Below, one piece after another: positions 1 to 6,480 of a DNA stretch of 9,073 nt (positions are counted from its first letter, which is position 1; the number at the start of each line of letters is the position of its first letter). A program made the position numbers and the translations under genes. Origin of the DNA: Endomicrobiia bacterium (GTDB taxonomy: Bacteria; Elusimicrobiota; Endomicrobiia; Endomicrobiales; Endomicrobiaceae); contig BNVT01000046.1 in assembly GCA_025998295.1 (NCBI GenBank), positions 1 to 9,073 of the forward strand, in the 5' to 3' direction. The notes under the pieces were generated by a model that was not told the origin of the DNA, searched no databases, and was given only the letters and a program-made list of their open reading frames with translations.

Positions 1-43
1 TGACAATGCGATAAACGATGCAAACAAAATTATTTTTTTTCAT
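1..43 (-). CDS. 5' end of an exported-protein gene, probably frameshifted
   Basis: Only the first 14 codons are inside the window; the gene runs off the left edge. A start ATG at 43 follows an AAAGGAG ribosome site at a good distance, and a promoter lies just upstream (85-113). As written, the frame gives MKKNNFVCIVYRIV, which is a poor signal peptide. The start codon is followed by a run of eight A. With seven A the reading becomes MKKIILFASFIALS, a textbook signal-peptide start (two Lys, then a hydrophobic core). I infer a one-base insertion in the A-tract, so this is either a young pseudogene, a gene rescued by slippage, or a sequencing error. The other frame cannot start upstream, because a TGA overlaps the ATG in that frame. 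The product cannot be identified from so little sequence. Confidence 0.55.
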   Translation of the reverse strand, partial: MKKNNFVCIVYRIV

Positions 44-84
44 AATGAACTCCTTTAATGAATCTTTGCACAGCTTGTTTAGAT

Positions 85-113
85 TTTATACAAAATTCAA
101 AACAAAATGTCTA
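85..113 (-). promoter_or_regulatory. sigma-70-type promoter for the leftward gene starting at 43
   Basis: On the minus strand there is a -35 box TAGACA (108-113), a 17-base spacer, and a -10 box TATAAA (85-90). Each box has one mismatch to consensus. Transcription would start near 78, giving a leader of about 35 bases before the ATG at 43. It lies just after the stop of the small lipoprotein ORF, so the left-edge gene has its own promoter. Confidence 0.6.
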
Positions 114-134
114 TACTACACTTATTGGCTGATT

Positions 135-245
135 TCATATAGTCCTTTTGTTTACAAGTCCAGCGTTCTTTTTATCGCACGAACTTAAACATAAAAAACC
201 AAGTAAAATATATGAAGATAAAATTAATAATTTTATTCTTCTCAT
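135..245 (-). CDS. 36-residue lipoprotein-like peptide (small gene or truncated remnant)
   Basis: The ORF starts at ATG 245 with a GGAG ribosome site (253-256) seven bases upstream and stops at TGA 135-137. The protein begins MRRIKLL, has a hydrophobic core, then a lipobox: the segment ILLGFLCLSSC ends in a Cys at residue 23, followed by DKK. This is a complete type II signal peptide, so the product would be lipidated and membrane anchored. Only 13 residues follow the Cys, which suggests either a tiny entericidin-like lipoprotein or the surviving front of a longer lipoprotein gene. No further coding continuation is visible in the 90 bases downstream. The good ribosome site and intact lipobox make a real or recently real gene likely. 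I do not recognise the family. Confidence 0.55.
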   Translation of the reverse strand: MRRIKLLILSSYILLGFLCLSSCDKKNAGLVNKRTI

Positions 246-573
246 GACGTTTCTCCCGTTTGTCTTAATTTTTTTAATGTATTAGACCCATAGCACCACC
301 GCAAGTTCAACCACCAGCACTAAAGAGTACTAAAGAGTATTTACAACTTTCCACGGCTTGTATGGTCCAAGTTTTGACATCATAAATGTAGAATGACACC
401 GAAAGCTAAGTTGATTTTAAGAGCTTAATATTTAAACCTAGAAGTTAAAAAAAACGATTTTATTAACATTAAGAGTAAATAGAATCAGAAAGAAACAAGA
501 TCAGAGTTAATATTTTTAGAATTAGAATCTATAAGCATTGGATGACGGGGGACTCCGCTCCAAACTCCAGAAT
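246..573. other. gene-free stretch between the small lipoprotein and the glycosyltransferase
   Basis: No convincing ORF or RNA gene is visible on either strand. It is mostly AT-rich and looks like decayed intergenic DNA. Two things stand out: a perfect 10-base tandem duplication (actaaagagt, 319-338), and the GC-rich repeat at 525-581 described separately. I see no convincing promoter for the small lipoprotein ORF. Confidence 0.6.
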
Positions 574-581
574 CTAAGCAT
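525..581. repeat. short GC-rich insert flanked by near-direct repeats
   Basis: A GC-rich block of about 31 bases (539-569, containing GGATGACGGGGG and ACTCCGCTCC) sits in very AT-rich DNA. It is flanked by gaatctataagcat (525-538) and gaatctaagcat (570-581), which are identical except for two extra bases. The right flank overlaps the last codons and stop of the glycosyltransferase gene. This looks like a small inserted repeat element with a duplicated target, or a unit of a dispersed repeat family. The family identity is unknown. Confidence 0.5.
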
Positions 582-1665
582 CTAAATATATTTTATGTTT
601 ATAAACTCTTATACCAAAAACGAAAATTCTCCTTACGTTGTTGTTGACTGATACATGGAAGAATATACTTCTTATAAATCTTATAGCTTTGGCAAAATGG
701 TAGTACATTGAATATAATTTGTCTCCGTAATTGGAAAAATAAATATATTTTCTATAGTCTTCTGGAGTATACAAAGATTTATCAAAGTTACCGTTTTCTA
801 TGTCGCACTTAAATTCGCTTCTCATTCTTTTTGCAAAAAGATCCCTGTTTTTGCCATTGAGCCTGTAATAATTCCATCTATAACTACCAAACTTGTATCT
901 ATTACATATTGTTTTTATCTTTGATTTTATAACAGGACGTTCATCAAGAAAATTACTAATTTCTTTAAATTCATCACAAACACAAAAAACCTTATCTTTG
1001 CTATTTATTGACGAACTCACACTATCTGAACGATAATGCACAAAAGCATCTTTTAAAAAGTACGCTGACTTTGCAAGTGACAAAACCTTAAAATTAAAAG
1101 AAACATCTTGATACGATGCTCCTGCCGTTTCTAAAAAGCGTATTTTATTTCTATTGACAAAAGTTTTTTTATATATGTATGACCACACTTGTATCCCACA
1201 ATAGAACATACTACTTTCTTCTATTGGGGTAATTACCTTGTTTAGGTTTCGCCAAGGAATCGAGGATAATACCATTCTTTGACTTTTGGAATTATATTCA
1301 TAATGCGCACTTTTTACAATATCAACATTGTGCAATTTTGCCGTATTATAAAGCTTCTCAAACATGTTAGGTTCAACCCAATCGTCTGATTCTACAATGC
1401 CAATATATTCTCCTCGTGCAATATCCAAACCTTTGTTTACGGTTTTTCCATACCCTTCGTTCTGTTTATCTACAATTTTTATACTGGTATCCTTAGCTTC
1501 ATACTCTTTAATTATTTTAAGACTGTTATCAGTAGAGCCATCATTAATAATAATTATTTCCCTGTCTTTTAATGTCTGTCCAACTATGCTGTCTAGACAC
1601 TTACGTAAATATTTATCTACATTATATACAGGTACAATAATCGATACCTTAAAATCTTGTTTCAT
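574..1665 (-). CDS. family 2 (GT-A fold) glycosyltransferase
   Basis: This 363-residue protein transfers a sugar from a nucleotide-sugar donor, probably in the cytoplasm during surface polysaccharide or LPS glycan synthesis. The N-terminal GT2 domain is clear: VPVYN at 11-15, NDGSTD at 41-46 (nucleotide binding), an NEGYGKTVNKGL segment near 69-80, and ESDDW at 92-96 as the DXD-type metal-binding site. The C-terminal two thirds (from about 120) is family-variable and gives no acceptor clue. I see no membrane segment. The start ATG at 1665 is preceded by only a weak purine-rich site (GAGAAA). The stop lies inside the flank of the repeat at 525-581, so the last few residues may have been altered by that insertion. 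It stands alone rather than in a visible glycan cluster. The exact donor and acceptor cannot be told. Confidence 0.88.
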   Translation of the reverse strand: MKQDFKVSIIVPVYNVDKYLRKCLDSIVGQTLKDREIIIINDGSTDNSLKIIKEYEAKDTSIKIVDKQNEGYGKTVNKGLDIARGEYIGIVESDDWVEPNMFEKLYNTAKLHNVDIVKSAHYEYNSKSQRMVLSSIPWRNLNKVITPIEESSMFYCGIQVWSYIYKKTFVNRNKIRFLETAGASYQDVSFNFKVLSLAKSAYFLKDAFVHYRSDSVSSSINSKDKVFCVCDEFKEISNFLDERPVIKSKIKTICNRYKFGSYRWNYYRLNGKNRDLFAKRMRSEFKCDIENGNFDKSLYTPEDYRKYIYFSNYGDKLYSMYYHFAKAIRFIRSIFFHVSVNNNVRRIFVFGIRVYKHKIYLDA

Positions 1666-1751
1666 CGAATTTATTTCTCATAAGTTTTTCCAGTTAGCTC
1701 TAATCTATCGCTTTTTGCTTGGAACTAAAAAACCAAATAACTCTCTACACG

Positions 1752-1780
1752 ATTCTATTTTATACTAATTTTTAGCACAA
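1752..1780 (-). promoter_or_regulatory. possible promoter for the glycosyltransferase gene
   Basis: On the minus strand there is a -10-like TAGAAT (1752-1757), a 17-base spacer, and a weak -35 TTGTGC (1775-1780). A TATAAA overlaps the spacer and could be an alternative -10. It is placed about 85 bases upstream of the start codon. The sequence here is AT-rich, so chance matches are common. Confidence 0.3.
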
Positions 1781-1806
1781 TTAATTTTATTACATGCTTG
1801 TCATAA

Positions 1807-1827
1807 TGCTAAAAGACAACTTTTGCA
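1807..1827 (-). terminator. weak hairpin downstream of holA
   Basis: An AT-rich stem-loop (TGC, one bulged base, AAAAG, loop ACAA, CTTTTGCA) lies 15 bases past the holA stop. It has about eight base pairs but no clear T-run behind it, so it may be a transcript-end stabiliser rather than a true intrinsic terminator. Confidence 0.25.
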
Positions 1828-1841
1828 CAATTATCTACGCA

Positions 1842-2861
1842 TTATTTGCAAATAAATAGTATTGTTTTCTCCAACGCCGATATCGCATCAGAACTTCCTG
1901 TTTTGATTGCAGTATCTGCTGTTAGTATTATTTTTAAACTTTCTTGCAATGTCTTCGTATCGTGCTTCTTTAGATTTGTAAAAAAAGCGCTCGCATAAAA
2001 ATTATGTATCCTAAGAGCTAAAGCAATTTCAGCAACAGACATGTTCTGTTCTTCAATCATACTTTTTGCATTAAGTATTTTTCTTACGGCAGAAGAAATC
2101 GCCGAAAGGATCATAACCGGCTCTTCCCCTTGGCTTAAAAGCTTTTCCAAAACAAAAACTGCTTTTTTTAAATCTCTTGCCTCAATATTAGAAGACAATG
2201 CATATATATTTACTTCTTTTGTATATCCGCTGATTTTTTCCAAATCTTTTTCAGTAATATCTTTTCTATTTTTCCCCACAAATAACGACACTTTGTCTAT
2301 CTCGTTTGAAATATTCAACAAATCTGTTCCATTTTCATCAATAATTCTAAAGACAGCGTCATGTGAAACCGTATTGCCTCTTTTAGCAAATTCACTTTTA
2401 ATAAATTCTTTCGCTTCGCTTTCATACTGTTTCCTGCAATCTACAAATACACAGTCTTTTGAAGTAATACACTTATTTACCAATTCCTTTCTTTTTACAA
2501 TAGTCTCTTTTTTATAATTATAAGAATATAGAAGTATCAAACATGATGTGTCTATAACATTTGATAAGTAACTTGTAAGTCTTTCGGCATCAGCAGCTTT
2601 CATTTTGTCAACGCCTTTAACGATAACAATTCTAATCTCGCTTAAAAATGGAAGAGTCCAAACGGCATTTAAAATATCCTCTGCAGAAGATTCTGCGGCA
2701 TAAAAAATCTCTTTATTTAAATTATTTGCAGCAATAAGATTCTCCGTTTTATCAAGACACGCGCTGATAAGATAAGATTCTTCACCTGCAAACAGATAAA
2801 CCGGAGATATTTTTTTAGAAGATATTAGTTTATTAAAATCTTGTACTTTTAAAATAGGCAT
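1842..2861 (-). CDS. holA: DNA polymerase III, delta subunit (clamp loader)
   Basis: HolA is the subunit of the clamp-loader complex that opens the sliding clamp during chromosome replication. At 339 residues the protein has the usual length. Family signatures are visible: PVYLFAGEESYL at 20-31 (the degenerate AAA+ start typical of delta), TLPFLSEIRIVIVKG at 69-83, a middle part with the ENGTDLLNISNEIDKVSLF pattern, and a helical C-terminal collar domain. As expected for delta it has no functional Walker A. The start ATG at 2861 has only a weak ribosome site (GGAT). The DNA upstream is the IS110 fossil, so the original leader and coupling to lptE have probably been displaced. The reading frame is intact throughout, as expected for an essential gene. 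Confidence 0.9.
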   Translation of the reverse strand: MPILKVQDFNKLISSKKISPVYLFAGEESYLISACLDKTENLIAANNLNKEIFYAAESSAEDILNAVWTLPFLSEIRIVIVKGVDKMKAADAERLTSYLSNVIDTSCLILLYSYNYKKETIVKRKELVNKCITSKDCVFVDCRKQYESEAKEFIKSEFAKRGNTVSHDAVFRIIDENGTDLLNISNEIDKVSLFVGKNRKDITEKDLEKISGYTKEVNIYALSSNIEARDLKKAVFVLEKLLSQGEEPVMILSAISSAVRKILNAKSMIEEQNMSVAEIALALRIHNFYASAFFTNLKKHDTKTLQESLKIILTADTAIKTGSSDAISALEKTILFICK

Positions 2862-3009
2862 TAGCTAATCCAAAGCAATAAAAATGAGATGCCAAATTAA
2901 GCTCACGACAGTCAATGGGCAAGCACAAATAGCTACTTAGAAGTATCTTTTGAGTTTAAGCGACGACTTGCGACCACAGTTGAAACGACACAAAACAAGT
3001 GTTTTTATA

Positions 3010-3118
3010 GTTGTTCCTTAAAGAGGAAGTACAACTTAAGTGTACAAGGGCGTTGGAAGATCGCCTTACAAGAGCCTTTTAGCTAAAAGCCCAAAGTGAT
3101 CACAAGATTTCCAACGCC
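3010..3118 (+). ncRNA. bridge-RNA-like structured leader of the IS110 fossil
   Basis: Three nested or adjacent inverted repeats are visible. The first is a hairpin at 3010-3035 (GTTGT and TCCT pairing with AGGA and ACAAC). The second is a perfect 10-base inverted repeat, GGCGTTGGAA at 3049-3058 against TTCCAACGCC at 3109-3118, extended by three more pairs after a bulge. Inside it lies the perfect 14-base palindrome CTTTTAGCTAAAAG at 3076-3089. A 5' stem-loop followed by a long stem with an internal open region matches the general architecture of IS110 bridge RNAs. The assignment is by position and shape; I cannot name the target- and donor-binding guide bases. Confidence 0.4.
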
Positions 3119-3217
3119 ACAAGGTAAAAGCTCAAGGTACGAGGTTGTTGGTGGACAAACATTTGAAGGCAAGAAACTAATACCAAAAAAGTAAGCGCAA
3201 AATGCCAAAAGCCTTAT

Positions 3218-3285
3218 ATGCTTAAATTTGTAGGCACAGACGTATCAAAAGACAAATTAGACGTCTATAAAACAAAAAAGAACAC
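3218..3285 (+). pseudogene. IS110-family transposase, N-terminal fragment
   Basis: About 22 codons remain, starting at ATG 3218. The motif FVGTDVSKDKLDVY matches the start of the IS110 DEDD (RuvC-like) transposase domain, with the first catalytic Asp in GTDVSKD. After roughly KTKKN the plus-strand frame runs into the antisense of lptE and is no longer transposase; it stays open by chance to 3451. There is no good ribosome site before the ATG. The normal protein is 300-450 residues, so nearly all of it is lost. Confidence 0.65.
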
Positions 3286-3855
3286 TTACGCAGAAACTTT
3301 CTTTTCGGACCCACTGGTTACAGACTTAAACTCTTTAACTACACTACTTAAAATCTTTCTTGACATTTTTTCCCAAACAAGCTGCCTAGCTTCTTCTTCA
3401 GTCATACCATCGTCCACTGCATCAGCGCTGTTTTTACTTGAGTCTTTATAGGTTTTGGTGCCTTCCATGTCATGTTCAGCCCACAGGGTAGCATTATTAT
3501 TCTTATCAATCAACGAGACGTCCGCTCCAACCAAAAGTTTATATTCTCCATGCGTCGTAGTACGAGGCTCCAGAGTATATTTGATAATTGTAGCCACAAT
3601 AATACCATCAGCTTCTGCTTCGTTATTTACTAAAGAGAGTCTCCCGGTTTCCATTATCTCTTTCATAACTTCATTTGTAAATTTTGCTTCAAGACCAGAC
3701 TGATTAGTGTTATTTGTAAACGGTTTTACATATATTTTTTTAACATTCTTGGATTCGGGCGATACTTGCCCAGCAGAATTGTGAACGGATGTACAAGATA
3801 CCAAAGACGTTAAAAGAAGCGCAAACAAAGATAAAACTACTCTAGATTGTTTCAT
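3286..3855 (-). CDS. lptE: LPS-assembly lipoprotein LptE-like
   Basis: LptE is the outer-membrane lipoprotein that plugs the LptD barrel during delivery of lipopolysaccharide to the cell surface. The 189-residue protein has a type II signal peptide (MKQSRVVLSLFALLL) and lipobox LVSC with the lipidated Cys at 21. The mature part begins with a Ser/Asn-rich linker, then KKIYVKPFTNNT (about 39-50), the conserved first strand of the family, followed by LEAKFTNEVMKEIMETGRLSLV and an alternating beta pattern. The C-terminus is helical and charged. A GGAGG ribosome site lies four bases before the start and directly abuts the leuS stop, so the two are translated from one message. LptE is poorly conserved between phyla; the call rests on the fold pattern, the lipobox and the leuS/holA neighbours. 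Confidence 0.72.
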   Translation of the reverse strand: MKQSRVVLSLFALLLTSLVSCTSVHNSAGQVSPESKNVKKIYVKPFTNNTNQSGLEAKFTNEVMKEIMETGRLSLVNNEAEADGIIVATIIKYTLEPRTTTHGEYKLLVGADVSLIDKNNNATLWAEHDMEGTKTYKDSSKNSADAVDDGMTEEEARQLVWEKMSRKILSSVVKEFKSVTSGSEKKVSA

Positions 3856-3865
3856 TAATCCTCCA

Positions 3866-6307
3866 TTATTTTACAACTATTGTAACTATTTTGTTTTTAA
3901 CATATATAAATTTTACTACATGCTTATTTTTTAAATAAGCCATAACTTTGTCATCTGAATTGATAATATTTTTAACTTCACTTTCCAATGCGTCTGCCGA
4001 AACCACTATCTTGCCTCTTAGTTTTCCATTTATCTGCACAGGAAGCTCTATAGATGACTCTTTTATCATATTCTCATCAAAATCCGGCCATGTGTAAGTG
4101 GATACGCATTCTTTATACCCTAGTCTTTCCCACATTTCTTCACAAATATGAGGTGCAAAAGGAACCATCAAAAGAACCGCAACCTTATATACCTCAAGAG
4201 AGACGCCATTATCATTTGAATGATATTTGTAAGCATATAAAGAATTAACCAACTCCATAATAGAAGATATCGCGGTATTGAACTGAAATTCTTTTTCTAT
4301 ACTCTCAGTAACTTTTTTTATTGTCTGATGCATTATCCTTAAAAGATCTTTTACGTCTTTTTCAGAGGCGCTAGCGTCAGATTTTATATTAACTACATCA
4401 AAGAGACGCCATACTCTGTTAATAAATCGCCAGCATCCCTCAACTCCATCAGAAGACCAATCTAATTGTTTTTGAGGTGGAGCCGCAAAAAGAATAAAAA
4501 GTCTTGTAGTATCCGCGCCGTACTCTTTGATAATTTCATCAGGACTTACAGCATTCCCCCTTGATTTTGACATAACACTTCCGCCTAATGTTACCATACC
4601 TTGTGTTAAAAGATTTGTAAATGGTTCATCGTGTTTTACAAGACCTAAATCTCTCATAACTTTATACAAAAATCTTGAATATATTAAATGCATGCACGCA
4701 TGTTCTATCCCCCCGATATAGCGATCTACAGGCGCCCAATAGTTTAATTTTACACCGTCAAAAATGGCATTGTTGTTATGAACGTCGCAGTATCTTGCGT
4801 AGTACCATGAAGAATCTATAAACGTATCCATTGTATCGGTTTCTCTTTTTGCGTCTGCGCCACATTTTGGGCATTTTACATTTATAAAAGTTTTGCTTGA
4901 CTTTAACGGCGATTCACCTTCTCCTATAAACTCAACATCTTCGGGAAGAAACACTGGCAAATCTTTTTCAGACACAGCAACAATACCGCATTTTTCACAA
5001 TGAACCATCGGTATAGGCGTTCCCCAGCATCTTTGTCTGGATATAAGCCAATCTTTAAGTTTAAAATTTATTGTTTTTTTACCAAAACCATGTTTATCAG
5101 CCCATTTGGAAACTATATCAAAGGCTTCCGCGGATTTTATTCCATTAAACTGTCCTGAATTTACAAGAATGCCCTCGCCTTCATAGACACGCTGTTCGAC
5201 AGGTACGGGACTATCTCCTTTTATAACCTCTACAATGGGAATATTGTATTTTTTTGCAAATTCCCAGTCTCTCTTGTCATGTGCAGGCACTGCCATAATG
5301 GCACCGGTGCCATATACTGTTAAAACATAATCTGCCATAAAAACAGGAACTTTTCCTCCTGTAGCAGGATTTATTGCATTAATGCCTTCAAGTTTTACAC
5401 CGGTTTTTTCTTTACATGAGGATCTTTCTATATTCGACTTCCTACTGCTTGCAAGTGCATATTGTGTAACTTTGTCATAATTTGCGATTTGTGACTTCAT
5501 TTCGTTTATAATTTCGTGTTCAGGGGCTATAACCATAAAAGCCACGCCAAAAAGAGTATCTGGTCTTGTTGTAAATACTTTTAACTTTTTATTTGTCCCT
5601 GACAACGTAAAATCAATTTCCTCACCAAAAGATTTTCCTATCCAATTTTTCTGCATAGATAGAACCTGTTCAGGCCAACCGCCAAGCTGCTTATGTTCTT
5701 CTAAAAGTTCATCGGAATAATCTGTAATTTTTATAAACCACTGTTCTAGATCTCTGTGTTCAGTACGACTGTCGCATCTCCAGCACATGCCGCCTGATAC
5801 CTGCTCGTTTGCAAGAACAGTTTGACATGACGGGCACCAATTTACATTCGCGCTTTTTCTAAAAACCAACCCCTTTTCCCACATCTTTACAAACAACCAT
5901 TGGCTCCACCTGTAATATTCCGGGTCGCAAGTAGCTATTTCCCTGCTCCAGTCGTAAGATATACCCAAAGCTTTTAACTGATCTCTCATACGGGCAATAT
6001 TTTGCTTTGTCCATTTTGCCGGATGAATTTTATTTTTTATAGCGGCGTTTTCGGCAGGAAGACCAAAAGCATCCCAACCAATAGGGTGCAAAACATTTTT
6101 GCCCTTCATCTTATGGAAACGAGCAAAAACATCTCCAATACAATAATTTCTCACATGTCCCATATGTAAATTACCAGATGGATAAGGAAGCATCTCGAGG
6201 CAATAGTATTTTTCTTTGCTCAAATCTTCTTTACTTTCGAAAGTTTTATTTTCCATCCATCTTTTTTGCCATTTCTTTTCTACTTCAGAGTGACTGTAAT
6301 CTACCAT
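3866..6307 (-). CDS. leuS: leucyl-tRNA synthetase
   Basis: This class I synthetase charges tRNA-Leu in the cytoplasm. The 813-residue protein is full length and unbroken. Visible in order: PYPSGNLHMGH with the HMGH signature at 48-51; a zinc-knob pair CPSC (158-161) and CWRC (175-178); the CP1 editing domain with TTRPDT at 246-251 and YGTGAIMAVPAHDKRD at 332-347, whose final Asp anchors the amino group during hydrolysis of mischarged tRNA; a second Cys set (C437, C440, C479, C482); the VMSKS loop at 578-582; and the C-terminal VQINGKLRGK segment (757-766). Editing and synthetic sites both look intact. A GAGGA ribosome site (6312-6316) precedes the ATG. It is followed after 10 bases by lptE. 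Confidence 0.97.
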   Translation of the reverse strand: MVDYSHSEVEKKWQKRWMENKTFESKEDLSKEKYYCLEMLPYPSGNLHMGHVRNYCIGDVFARFHKMKGKNVLHPIGWDAFGLPAENAAIKNKIHPAKWTKQNIARMRDQLKALGISYDWSREIATCDPEYYRWSQWLFVKMWEKGLVFRKSANVNWCPSCQTVLANEQVSGGMCWRCDSRTEHRDLEQWFIKITDYSDELLEEHKQLGGWPEQVLSMQKNWIGKSFGEEIDFTLSGTNKKLKVFTTRPDTLFGVAFMVIAPEHEIINEMKSQIANYDKVTQYALASSRKSNIERSSCKEKTGVKLEGINAINPATGGKVPVFMADYVLTVYGTGAIMAVPAHDKRDWEFAKKYNIPIVEVIKGDSPVPVEQRVYEGEGILVNSGQFNGIKSAEAFDIVSKWADKHGFGKKTINFKLKDWLISRQRCWGTPIPMVHCEKCGIVAVSEKDLPVFLPEDVEFIGEGESPLKSSKTFINVKCPKCGADAKRETDTMDTFIDSSWYYARYCDVHNNNAIFDGVKLNYWAPVDRYIGGIEHACMHLIYSRFLYKVMRDLGLVKHDEPFTNLLTQGMVTLGGSVMSKSRGNAVSPDEIIKEYGADTTRLFILFAAPPQKQLDWSSDGVEGCWRFINRVWRLFDVVNIKSDASASEKDVKDLLRIMHQTIKKVTESIEKEFQFNTAISSIMELVNSLYAYKYHSNDNGVSLEVYKVAVLLMVPFAPHICEEMWERLGYKECVSTYTWPDFDENMIKESSIELPVQINGKLRGKIVVSADALESEVKNIINSDDKVMAYLKNKHVVKFIYVKNKIVTIVVK

Positions 6308-6315
6308 TTTTTCCT

Positions 6316-6480
6316 CTAGAATTTATCTAAAACTCTTATCAAACCACTGTCAACATTACTTTTGTTTAAATATCCAGTGTCATTTTCTGCGGCAAGATGC
6401 TCCAAATACAACAAGCACAGCAAATACAAATCCCAAATGATTGCTTCTTCATTGCAAGAATAACAAATTTTACATTCCAA
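6316..6480 (-). CDS. possible small 54-residue protein between pckG and leuS
   Basis: A frame opened by a TTG at 6480 overlaps the last codons and stop of pckG in another frame and runs to a TAG at 6316-6318, which touches the leuS ribosome site. The predicted protein has CKICYSC near its N-terminus (Cys 3, 6 and 9), then an EEAIIWDLYLLCLLYL helix and a charged tail ending SGLIRVLDKF. Termination exactly at the leuS ribosome site and start-stop overlap with pckG would fit a translationally coupled operon. Against it: the start is non-ATG with a weak ribosome site, and a TTGACA promoter box lies inside it. I do not recognise the family. It could also be a chance open frame or a remnant. Confidence 0.35.
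   Translation of the reverse strand: MECKICYSCNEEAIIWDLYLLCLLYLEHLAAENDTGYLNKSNVDSGLIRVLDKF
6324..6353 (-). promoter_or_regulatory. probable leuS promoter
   Basis: On the minus strand a perfect -35 TTGACA (6348-6353) is followed after 18 bases by TAGATA (6324-6329), two mismatches from the -10 consensus. Transcription would start close to 6317, giving a very short leader of about 10 bases before the leuS start. It lies within the possible small ORF at 6316-6480, so only one of the two readings may be functional. Confidence 0.45.

Larger units (their letters stand above)
2880..3285 (+). mobile_element. decayed IS110-family insertion sequence (left end only)
   Basis: Between holA and lptE lie about 424 bases with no intact gene. 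On the plus strand the right part encodes the N-terminus of an IS110-type DEDD transposase, and the region before it is a long non-coding leader with strong inverted repeats. This is the layout of IS110 elements, whose bridge RNA is made from the leader upstream of the transposase. The transposase coding region stops abruptly at the lptE stop codon, so the remainder has been deleted. The left boundary is uncertain; I see no terminal inverted repeat, and IS110 elements often lack one. The element is surely immobile now, unless a full copy elsewhere supplies transposase. Confidence 0.6.

Noticed and set aside
1364..1768. Plus-strand open frame of 134 codons
   Set aside because: It is antisense to the clear glycosyltransferase gene, Ser/Leu/Ile-rich without motifs, and has no ribosome site.
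2041..2517. Plus-strand open frame of 158 codons
   Set aside because: It is antisense to holA; the Phe/Ser-rich composition is typical of the complement of an AT-rich gene.
3286..3451. Continuation of the IS110 transposase frame after 3285
   Set aside because: The residues lose all family resemblance at the lptE stop and simply mirror the lptE gene.
6308..6469. T-box or other riboswitch upstream of leuS
   Set aside because: I see no T-box sequence, specifier stem or antiterminator, and the likely promoter leaves a leader of only about 10 bases.
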